From: Deltaproteobacteria bacterium
GTDB taxonomy: Bacteria; Desulfobacterota; Binatia; UBA1149; CAITLU01
Direction of reading: 5' to 3'
Assembly (NCBI GenBank): GCA_016218925.1
Contig: JACRCR010000004.1
Span: 1 to 42,644 of the forward strand
DNA: 42,644 bases
Part shown: in pieces, positions 17,501 to 23,902 of the stretch
Position numbering within the stretch: the stretch's first letter is position 1
Layout of the letters: every line of letters begins with the position of its first letter
The notes under the pieces: model-generated
Told to the model about the DNA's origin: nothing
Seen by the model: only the letters and a program-made list of their open reading frames with translations
The model's database searches: none
Translations under genes and position numbers: made by a program

Positions 17501-18799
17501 CCCGCGGCGATCGTCGCACGTGCGAGCGGGGCGATCGTGCGCGACCCGGCGCGGACCGCGGCGCTGCGCGAAGAGGCGGCCACCAGTGGGATGCTCTCGT
17601 TCGTCTTGTTGCTGATGCGCGAAACGGAGGCGTCGGTCCTCGCCAACCTGCGTGCGCTCAACGCCGCGGATCGCGTCGGGACGAGCGTCGAACTGGCCAA
17701 CAACGCCGCGGCCTTCAGCCTGCTGGCCGGCACGATTCTCGGCGCGCGCGTCGAGGCGCACTATTTCGAGATCGCACTACGCGCCGCCGAGAGCTCCGGC
17801 GACGACAACACGCTCGGGCGCGTATTGTGGATGCGCGCCTTTTATCTGCTCAGCAGAGCGAGGTGGGATGACGCGTACAGGGTCTTGGAGAAGAGCTGCG
17901 CGATCTTCGAGGAAGTCGGCGACGGGCGCTGGTACGAAACCGTCGTGATGGCGATCGGCAACGTCTTCACCTTGAGCTATCGCTTCGACGCTGCTCTGGA
18001 AGCCTACGCGCGCGGGCATCGCGCCGCGCACGCGCGGGGAGACGTCCAGGGCGAGGCCTGGTCTCACGTCGGCATGTCGCAGGGTACATTGCTGCGCGGG
18101 TACCATCGGGAAGCGCTCGCGATACTCGCCAAGGTGGAAGCGTGGATGGGCGGCAACCTGGAGAACCTCGGTGACCACGCCTCCGAACTCGGAGTGCTCG
18201 GCATGCGTGCGGCCGCCCTGGTTCACGAGGGCGACGTCGTCGGTGCACGTCGCGTTCTGGAGCGGGCTCACGCCGTGCTTGGCCCGCCCAACTTCCTCTA
18301 CCACGCCGTTACCGGCTACACCTTCCTCGCCGAAGCGTCGATGCGACTGTGGGAACAGGCCCGCGAAGGTCCCCACGCCGGTGCTCCGCGACTTTTCGGT
18401 TCGGACGTCGAGGAACGGGCGTCCGCCGACGCCGACCTCCATCTACGCAGCATGGCCAGCGAGTTCGAGCGTATGCTGTGGACATTCGGACGCCGCATGC
18501 CGATCGGACGAGCGCAGGCGTTGGTATGGCGGGGCTTGCGCCTTTGGCTCAGCGGCAAGCGCGCGCGGGCGTTTCGTGCCTGGGAGCGCGGTGCCGGCGT
18601 CGCGGCCACCGCGGGCATGCCCTACGATCGTGCACTGGCACTGTACGAGTTCGGTCGCCATCTTTCGCCGGGCGATCCACGGCGCTCGCGCCGTCTCGAA
18701 GAAGCCCGCGCGCTGTTCGCCGAGATCGGCGCGAACTACTGGGTTGGCCTCGTGGAGACGGCAATGGCGCCAGCCGCCGCATCGCGACCGGACCGCTGA
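14525..18799 (+). CDS. Soluble-adenylyl-cyclase-like protein: two cyclase domains, NTPase, TPR
   Basis: The protein is 1424 aa from ATG at 14525. Cyclase domain C1 (about 36-200) has both metal-binding aspartates in FADVADS (D42) and KFDGDAVLAIW (D92). C2 (about 259-428) lacks them but has SIGVTTGRVFCGPVGSSVRREYT and GDAVNVAARLMNA, the Asn/Arg catalytic motif. An AAA/STAND-like NTPase follows, with Walker A GEAGIGKS near 469 and LVVVLEDAHWFD near 623. The C-terminal half is TPR-like helical. This order, and the linker LRTLTTVFIGL before C2, match animal soluble adenylyl cyclase (ADCY10), which makes cAMP and responds to bicarbonate and calcium. Cytoplasmic. cAMP production is inferred; a CRP-family gene lies 3.5 kb away. 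Confidence 0.88.
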   Translation: MPASGALRPYVCSGVLRRLGADPESALSCDVEEISAAALFADVADSTRTVESLAERGREGAERFSVLLSAYFTKLIDTMEQFGGEVLKFDGDAVLAIWRVSGTGALADAARRAGACAFAFQDAAPMLASGSEGRLQLRAGVGAGPASIVHVSDGVRRSEMFMVGPAWVETLEASKAAERGGVVLGGQATRVLGLDDCAGDRAAVRAAMRAGLSETALPPPPRDPRSEIDASVASALSHYVPRVVRSRSLEQQSQWLAELRTLTTVFIGLGLDGIEVDSRLFGAVSAVLQSIARFGGDVARVGAHGNGVAVLTAFGLPPHGHEDDADRASRAAMAVRDELAGSGIEVSIGVTTGRVFCGPVGSSVRREYTMIGDAVNVAARLMNAARGEVLCDAETRQASRGRVRFGPVRVLEPRGHKGAVQVFEPIGYGQVRRPSGVALVGRDKECSQLVDALRDLESAGRGGVVAIEGEAGIGKSRLALFAADAARERGVDVVSGGSDSTESQVPFHAWRRVVVAVLGLSMPGDGGSDTADSDPSAADVEIAALEERLVRLSGMEAQQVRRMAPLLGVVLGTQFDDNGWTARLSPRARVEQTTALVLRILFGRRQSAPARDQSAPAGRDARLVVVLEDAHWFDAPSWSLLSTAVQASSSLLFVVTSRPNLGVEYRSLLSGPQVRHVLVEGLDSDSISTLAARRLEVDAVPGPLVRFLFERTRGHPFFAEELLEALRRAGALALYGGECRLALSLQDLERLDIPRTVEGVVGSRIDGLGEDTSSVLKVAGILSGTFAAADIAAVDPDRRDTGDIRDSLDGLVRDGLLVHDTAGGDRFTFRHAITQAVTYEMVPHALRRNLHRAAAEALGASEEAAAAVLAYHWSRAVDPEAPQVDIVEKAVAATEAAGEEATQSFANAAAVALFSEALALAELLPGVADAGRRAHWHRRIGEADFAAGWPEPAKRSLLAALDLLQRPVPASPAKLRLSLAGAIARQVAHRALPAAIVARASGAIVRDPARTAALREEAATSGMLSFVLLLMRETEASVLANLRALNAADRVGTSVELANNAAAFSLLAGTILGARVEAHYFEIALRAAESSGDDNTLGRVLWMRAFYLLSRARWDDAYRVLEKSCAIFEEVGDGRWYETVVMAIGNVFTLSYRFDAALEAYARGHRAAHARGDVQGEAWSHVGMSQGTLLRGYHREALAILAKVEAWMGGNLENLGDHASELGVLGMRAAALVHEGDVVGARRVLERAHAVLGPPNFLYHAVTGYTFLAEASMRLWEQAREGPHAGAPRLFGSDVEERASADADLHLRSMASEFERMLWTFGRRMPIGRAQALVWRGLRLWLSGKRARAFRAWERGAGVAATAGMPYDRALALYEFGRHLSPGDPRRSRRLEEARALFAEIGANYWVGLVETAMAPAAASRPDR

Positions 18800-18800
18800 C

Positions 18801-21800
18801 TCATCGCTTCTTCGGTCTGAGGTCGTTCTCGGCTTCGATGACGCGTGGCCAGGTGGTTGCGGCTCGCGACGCCTGCATACCCGAAACGACCGCGGATTCG
18901 ACGAACCCGGCGTTGAGTCCGGTGCGCGTCCAGTCGCCGGCGAGGTAGAGGTTGTCGAAGCCGGAGGCGCCCCGCTCTTGGCCGGCCTCGGGGCGCAATC
19001 GATATTGCAGGCTGCCGGCCACCGACAATACGTAGCGGTCGTGGGGCTCCATGTTGGCGGTCCAGTACTGCTCTTTCAGCCGATCGTTGCCGCAGGCGTC
19101 GCGTCCGTCGGCGGTGACCAGCAGGTCGTAGCGAAAGCCGTTCTGATCGACGGCGCCTGGCCAGTAGTGACGGACTTCCTCGCCGACTACCCTCTCCATC
19201 GCCCGGTAGGTCTTGTCGCGCTGGGACTCCGGATAGTGCGGATCCGAGAAGTGCTGCGGCTCGACGGGATCGTCGGCCATGACGCCGCAGAAGTAGCCGA
19301 TCAGCGCGGGCTGTTTCTCGGGCGGCCAGTCCTCGGCTGCAGCGGTCTGGGTGAAGTCCGACCACGAGTCGATCGGCGATTGGTAGGCGGTCGCGATAGC
19401 GTTCTTCAGGCTGCCGTCCGTCTTCGAGGTGAGTTGATCGAGGTCGGTGCCCATCCAGAGCTGGAAGGCCTGGGTGCGCACGGTCTTCACGTTCTCGAAC
19501 ATGTCGCGCCATCGTTCGCTGCGCTGCGCGAGTTCGCCGCAGATCGACGGAAGTGCGCCGAGCGAGATGCCGAGCACTACGTCGTCGAAGTCGCGTCCGT
19601 GTTCGAGGACTACGGGCTTTTCCCGACTCTGGTCCCACGGGGACCAATACGATTCGAGAAGAGGCAGGTGTTCGAACTCGGGAAGTTCCTGAAGTTGGCG
19701 AAGCGCCGTGGCGTCCGGTTCGGCGATCTGATCGTAGAGCGGGCGATGCGGCCAGCACTGCCTCCCCTTGACGTCGATCAGCGGGTCGTAGTTGCCGCTG
19801 GCGAGTTCCACCTGACGGCCGATGCGGATTCTCGCAACGCGGGTTCCGTCTTCGCTCGGCTCGAGTGCGCGGACGCGGTGGAAGAATTCGAATTTGACGC
19901 CGCGTTCCGCGAGAACCTCGTAAAGAGGCGCGAAGATCACGTCGCCCATACCGGCGCGCATCTTCCACAGGAAGGCGTCGCGGTAACCGAACAGCATCCG
20001 CAGCGTGTTGCGCAGCACCATCCCTGCGGCGCTGTTCATCCTGGACGTGTCGCCGTCGGGAAAAGCGAAACCGGATCCGCAAAGCGATCTTACGAACGGC
20101 GAGTGGACCGTCGCGGGGGCGGCTCCGTGGTGCTCGAGCCAGGCGCCGAACGTCACGTGGTCGAGGGAATCGTAGCCTTTCACCAGCACGTCGTCTTCGA
20201 AGATGCCGCGCAGGGCCGCGAACGCCAGGTCGAGTCCGATCCACAGGATGCGCGTGTCGGGGTTGCGGTCCATCTGGGTCTGCAGGGCCGCCCACGTTCG
20301 TTTGCGCAGCCGCTCGATCATTGTACCGATCAGGCCCCGGCGTTCGCCGAAAACGAAATTGCCGCCGCGGCCGAGCAGTTCGAGTACCGCCGGCGAGTGC
20401 AGCAGGGAAGCCAGCCAGGCTTCCTCGGGTTCGCAGGTAGCTCTGGCGATGACGTCGAGGGGTTCGACCGCCGAGATGGCGGGGCTGATTCCGCTGCGGA
20501 CGGCGCCGAGAAGATCAGAGATGCCATCGCCGACGCCGGCGAGAAAATCGACCATGTGATCGGCGAGTCCGCCTTCGGGTCGCGCGGGGAGCAGGCTGCC
20601 CAGCAGCGGCGTAGCCTGGATGGCCTCGCCGATCCACTTGCAGAGCAGACGCACGTACTCGCCGGCATCGAGTTCCTTGCCCCCCTTGCGGCGCGGCGGA
20701 AATGTCATCTTGATCGCGCGCCAGTCGTCGCCGAAGCGGTCGCCCAGCACGACCTGATTCTGGGCCTCGAAGTTGCGATGGAACAGGTCGTGGCCGCCGC
20801 GTTCGGTCCTGGCAAGCTCGCTCATGCAGTCGCGCAGCATGCGCAGGGTGTTGTAGTAGTAGCCGAACAACGCGTGCATGCCGCGTTCTTCGATGCGTTG
20901 GTTGCGATCGGCGTTGCGGCCGCTCGCGCACTTGCCGCCCAGGCGCCAGCCGAGCTGGTAGAGGGTGACCTCGACGTCGTGCGCGTGCGGATTGCCCGGA
21001 TGGGTGAGCCAGAACGCCGCGCTGACGGCTCCGATCCCGCCGCCGAGAATCGCTATTTTACGCTTCTTTTTCTTCTCTCCCTCGGGCGCCGCCGGTGTGC
21101 AGCGCTGGTCGGACCATATCGTCTCACCGCGTTCGAATCGGAAATCCATGTCCGCCCACCACGAAAGCTCGGGCTTGAAGATGTCGGGCTGCTCCGGGTC
21201 CTCGGGCACCAGGCCGAGATCGCGCACGATCGGGTGAGTGTCCGAAGTCGCGATGCGAAGCCGGTAGTCTCCTTCGAGTTCTCCTCCTTGCTGGAACTCC
21301 TCGATCTCGACCGCAGCTTCGACGATGGCCTGGTAGTCGGCATTGGAGCTGCGCTTGGCACCATAGAGCTGCTTGAGGAACACGGCGTGCGCTTCGAACG
21401 GAAATACCTTGTTCACGTCGGCGAGGGCGGCGGCGGCCAGGTCGTCGAACTCCGTGCCGATCAGCGGCTTGCGCAGTTCGCGGGAGAGGTCGTCGTGCGA
21501 CTTCCAATCGCCGCGCTGCCGCAACTGGCCGGGAGCCGAAGGCGCCAGCAGCTCGATCAACGGGTAGGGCTGCCATTGCGCGTTGAACCCGAACTCCGGG
21601 ACTCCGAAGGCGTGCACGCGGATGCCGCCGGGCTCGAAATCGCTGCGGCGAAACGCGCTGATCAAACGCGCACGCCGGGTCGCGGAAAGCGATGTGAACG
21701 CGCCTGCATCGTCTTCGCCAGCGCCGCCTGCGAGGTCGTGCCCGGCGGCGTCGGGAACATCGGTGTCGGTGCTTTCGAATGACGCCATCTGTTTGGGGAA

Positions 21801-22199
21801 GCCGTACAGTTCGCGCCCTTGCAGCATCGCCATCGAGCGATCGACGAACAGGTGAGGAAGGAACATCGGAAAACGCTCGGGCAGTCGGGCGCCGGGCCTA
21901 CGGAATGACATGGGGACCCAGAACGCGACTTCCATCTCGTCCATCCAGCCGAGAGCGGCGTATTCATCCTCGGCCGGCTGAATTCGCGCGATGTGGGCGA
22001 AGGTGACGAAAATGTGTGGGGCCGCCCTGAGCGGCTCGTAGTCGAGCCTGCCGCCGCTGGGGTTTCGAAGATAGCGTCGCGCGAGATCGTCCAGTGCTTC
22101 GGCATCGGCGCGCAATACGAACCCGTAGAGCCGCGCTCCCGAGCAGCGTATCGGTTGCAGTGATCCCGAGCGTCTCCATGGATCGACGTATTCTGGCAT
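18801..22199 (-). CDS. Fusion: acetoacetate-decarboxylase-like domain plus FAD amine oxidase/desaturase-like domain
   Basis: The protein is 1132 aa. Residues about 20-330 resemble the acetoacetate decarboxylase fold (EVAFWVPMSFRRPG, FPMFLPHLFVDRSMAMLQGRELYGFPKQMASFE). After about residue 380 a dinucleotide-binding Rossmann motif appears (KIAILGGGIGAVSAAFWLT). The rest is typical of the phytoene desaturase / amine oxidase family and ends with the FAD signature NLYLAGDWTRTGLNAGFVESAVVSGMQA. A Glu-Arg pair (IEERGMHALFGYY) fits that family. Both halves look complete, so this is probably a two-domain enzyme. The substrate is unknown; a keto acid, lipid or isoprenoid is possible. It converges on the cyclase gene with one base between. 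Confidence 0.75.
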   Translation of the reverse strand: MPEYVDPWRRSGSLQPIRCSGARLYGFVLRADAEALDDLARRYLRNPSGGRLDYEPLRAAPHIFVTFAHIARIQPAEDEYAALGWMDEMEVAFWVPMSFRRPGARLPERFPMFLPHLFVDRSMAMLQGRELYGFPKQMASFESTDTDVPDAAGHDLAGGAGEDDAGAFTSLSATRRARLISAFRRSDFEPGGIRVHAFGVPEFGFNAQWQPYPLIELLAPSAPGQLRQRGDWKSHDDLSRELRKPLIGTEFDDLAAAALADVNKVFPFEAHAVFLKQLYGAKRSSNADYQAIVEAAVEIEEFQQGGELEGDYRLRIATSDTHPIVRDLGLVPEDPEQPDIFKPELSWWADMDFRFERGETIWSDQRCTPAAPEGEKKKKRKIAILGGGIGAVSAAFWLTHPGNPHAHDVEVTLYQLGWRLGGKCASGRNADRNQRIEERGMHALFGYYYNTLRMLRDCMSELARTERGGHDLFHRNFEAQNQVVLGDRFGDDWRAIKMTFPPRRKGGKELDAGEYVRLLCKWIGEAIQATPLLGSLLPARPEGGLADHMVDFLAGVGDGISDLLGAVRSGISPAISAVEPLDVIARATCEPEEAWLASLLHSPAVLELLGRGGNFVFGERRGLIGTMIERLRKRTWAALQTQMDRNPDTRILWIGLDLAFAALRGIFEDDVLVKGYDSLDHVTFGAWLEHHGAAPATVHSPFVRSLCGSGFAFPDGDTSRMNSAAGMVLRNTLRMLFGYRDAFLWKMRAGMGDVIFAPLYEVLAERGVKFEFFHRVRALEPSEDGTRVARIRIGRQVELASGNYDPLIDVKGRQCWPHRPLYDQIAEPDATALRQLQELPEFEHLPLLESYWSPWDQSREKPVVLEHGRDFDDVVLGISLGALPSICGELAQRSERWRDMFENVKTVRTQAFQLWMGTDLDQLTSKTDGSLKNAIATAYQSPIDSWSDFTQTAAAEDWPPEKQPALIGYFCGVMADDPVEPQHFSDPHYPESQRDKTYRAMERVVGEEVRHYWPGAVDQNGFRYDLLVTADGRDACGNDRLKEQYWTANMEPHDRYVLSVAGSLQYRLRPEAGQERGASGFDNLYLAGDWTRTGLNAGFVESAVVSGMQASRAATTWPRVIEAENDLRPKKR

Positions 22200-22274
22200 G
22201 GCCGGTTCTCCAGTGTTCGAGTTCGGACTCGGATGCGGGCGCGAGCTCCGCGGCCGTAGAGGGCGGGTGCCGCT

Positions 22275-22979
22275 CTAGCGCTCCGCGACCTCGCGCTCGA
22301 GCGCGTGTGGGTCCTTTATCAAGGCGTAGCCTGAGCCGGTCTCGATCAGGCCCATGCTGCACCAGGTCCTGAGCTGCTTGTTCACCGATTCGCGCGAAGC
22401 TCCGATGCTGCCGGCGAGATCTTTCTGCGGCATCTTGTGGGCGATCAGCAGTCCCTTGTCGGTCTGGCTGCCGTAGAGCTTGGCCAGCGCTACGAGCCTG
22501 CGGTAGAGCCGCGACGGCAGGTCCAGGAAAGCGGCGTCTTCGGCGAGTTCGGTGGTGTGGCGCAGTTTTTCGGAGAGCAGTTTGAGAAGTTGGATGCTTG
22601 CTCGCGGATGAGCCCTGAGGAAAGCCAGGAAGGCGGTGCGTGGGAGTTTGACGGCTTCGACGTTTTCGAGCGCGACGGCGTCGGCGGAGCGCTCGCCGCC
22701 ATCGAGCAATGCGAGTTCACCGAGGATGCCGCCCGGTTCGATGATGTTGATGAGTAGCTCAGCACCGCGGTCGGAAGTCGTGACAACTTTGACGTGACCG
22801 GTGACCACGACGATCATCGCTTCGCCGTGGTCTCCGCGCCGTACCAGGGTCTGGCCCGCCGGGAATTCCGCCGGCTGGGCTTTGGAGGCCAGCGCGTCCA
22901 ATTCATCGTCATCGAGTGTTCGAAAAAGGGCCGAGCAACGCAGCAGAGCCGTAACTTCGGCGCGCGTCAGATGGCGCAT
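22275..22979 (-). CDS. CRP/FNR-family regulator with cAMP-binding residues
   Basis: The protein is 234 aa from ATG at 22979 (GGAGG seven bases upstream; the ATG at 22982 is an alternative). The cyclic-nucleotide domain keeps the CRP phosphate-binding cassette GELALLDGGERSADAVA, with E88, R97 and S98 matching CRP E72, R82 and S83. The dimer helix has H-T-T at 141-143, matching V-T127-S128 of CRP, followed by AFLDL. The C-terminal winged helix holds QKDLAGSIGASRESVNKQL; R196-E197 match CRP R180-E181. No FNR-type cysteine cluster is seen. This suggests a true cAMP receptor. A perfect CRP-type palindrome lies about 200 bp upstream. Confidence 0.88.
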   Translation of the reverse strand: MRHLTRAEVTALLRCSALFRTLDDDELDALASKAQPAEFPAGQTLVRRGDHGEAMIVVVTGHVKVVTTSDRGAELLINIIEPGGILGELALLDGGERSADAVALENVEAVKLPRTAFLAFLRAHPRASIQLLKLLSEKLRHTTELAEDAAFLDLPSRLYRRLVALAKLYGSQTDKGLLIAHKMPQKDLAGSIGASRESVNKQLRTWCSMGLIETGSGYALIKDPHALEREVAER

Positions 22980-22982
22980 CAT

Positions 22983-23287
22983 CCCTCCTCCCGCCCCCAA
23001 AGGCCGTGGGGCGTACCCACGCCGGACGCTGAATCCCCATCCGCGCCCGAGCCGGCACGGTACAGAAAAGATCAGAGAGAGTGAAGAGTTTCACGGCCGC
23101 CTCCCCGCACATTCCCTAGATAGTTCGCTGTCGATAGCCAAACTTTACGAGACGGTCGACTGCGGAGGCGCCGCACGTGTGACCTGCGTCACACGTGCGG
23201 GCTGGTTTGACTGGAGGCCGGAACGTAGAAAGCCACGCGAGCGCGCCAGCGCCGAACCGGTGGCCGTTTGTAAGTGAGGAAGCACCG
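22983..23287. other. Divergent intergenic region of about 305 bp
   Basis: This stretch separates the CRP-family gene (minus) from the L,D-transpeptidase-like gene (plus). It holds the regulator's GGAGG at its left edge, the CRP-type palindrome at 23171-23200, and GAGGAA just before ATG 23288. I see no convincing -35/-10 pair; TTGACT at 23207-23212 has no -10 at a suitable distance. Confidence 0.6.
23171..23200. promoter_or_regulatory. CRP-type operator palindrome
   Basis: Perfect 12-base arms, CCGCACGTGTGA and TCACACGTGCGG, flank the 6-base spacer CCTGCG. The core TGTGA-N6-TCACA (23178-23193) equals the E. coli CRP consensus. It is centred about 102 bases before ATG 23288 and about 206 bases from the CRP-family start, so it could control either gene or both. 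Confidence 0.75.
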
Positions 23288-23902
23288 ATGCTGAGACCGT
23301 CGATCGAAGCGATGGTGGAGACCATGGAGGCCAAGGGCTATCGCGTCTACGACACGCCGCAGGTCGACTGGAATCTGAACATCGTGGGAATCCGTTCGGC
23401 AGCCACCACCGCGGGCGCCTTCGACGACACGCTGGCGGTGTTTCAGCGATTCGGCGGGAGCTGGGAGATCTCCTACTACGACGTGACCACCGACCCGGGG
23501 CGTTTCTATCTCGAGCAGCCGGTCAACGCGCTGGGCGCGGCGATCCTCAAAGAAGGGCAGTACCGCGGCGCCTACGAACTCGGTCTCCACGCGCGCGGTC
23601 GGCGGTCGGCGCACCTGGCGCTGTGCCAGCGACTGGCGCCGGTAACGGTGTACCGCGACGCCGATCGTGACCATCGTCTCGATCTGGACCGTCTACAGAC
23701 AGAGACAGGGATGTTCGGGATCAACATCCATCGCGGCAACGGCAGCTATGCCGATCCGCAGAACGTCGCGTACTCGGCGGGTTGTCAGGTGTTCGCGGAT
23801 CCGAGGAAGTTCGCCGAATTTGTGGCCAAGTGCCGCGAGGGCGCCAGGGTCTTCGGCAACAAGTTCACCTACACGCTCCTTCACGAGCGCGACTTCGGTT
23901 AG
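23288..23902 (+). CDS. L,D-transpeptidase-like hypothetical protein
   Basis: The protein is 204 aa from ATG at 23288, preceded by GAGGAA seven bases upstream. It has no signal peptide or membrane helix. The segment GMFGINIHRG...YSAGCQVF places H148, S163, G165 and C166 in the H...S-x-G-C pattern of YkuD-type L,D-transpeptidases, whose cysteine attacks peptidoglycan cross-links. The rest does not look like a standard YkuD domain, and similar H/SAGC proteins occur in phages, so the role is tentative. It follows the CRP-type site. Its stop overlaps the stop of the convergent PEPCK-like gene by four bases. Confidence 0.55.
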   Translation: MLRPSIEAMVETMEAKGYRVYDTPQVDWNLNIVGIRSAATTAGAFDDTLAVFQRFGGSWEISYYDVTTDPGRFYLEQPVNALGAAILKEGQYRGAYELGLHARGRRSAHLALCQRLAPVTVYRDADRDHRLDLDRLQTETGMFGINIHRGNGSYADPQNVAYSAGCQVFADPRKFAEFVAKCREGARVFGNKFTYTLLHERDFG

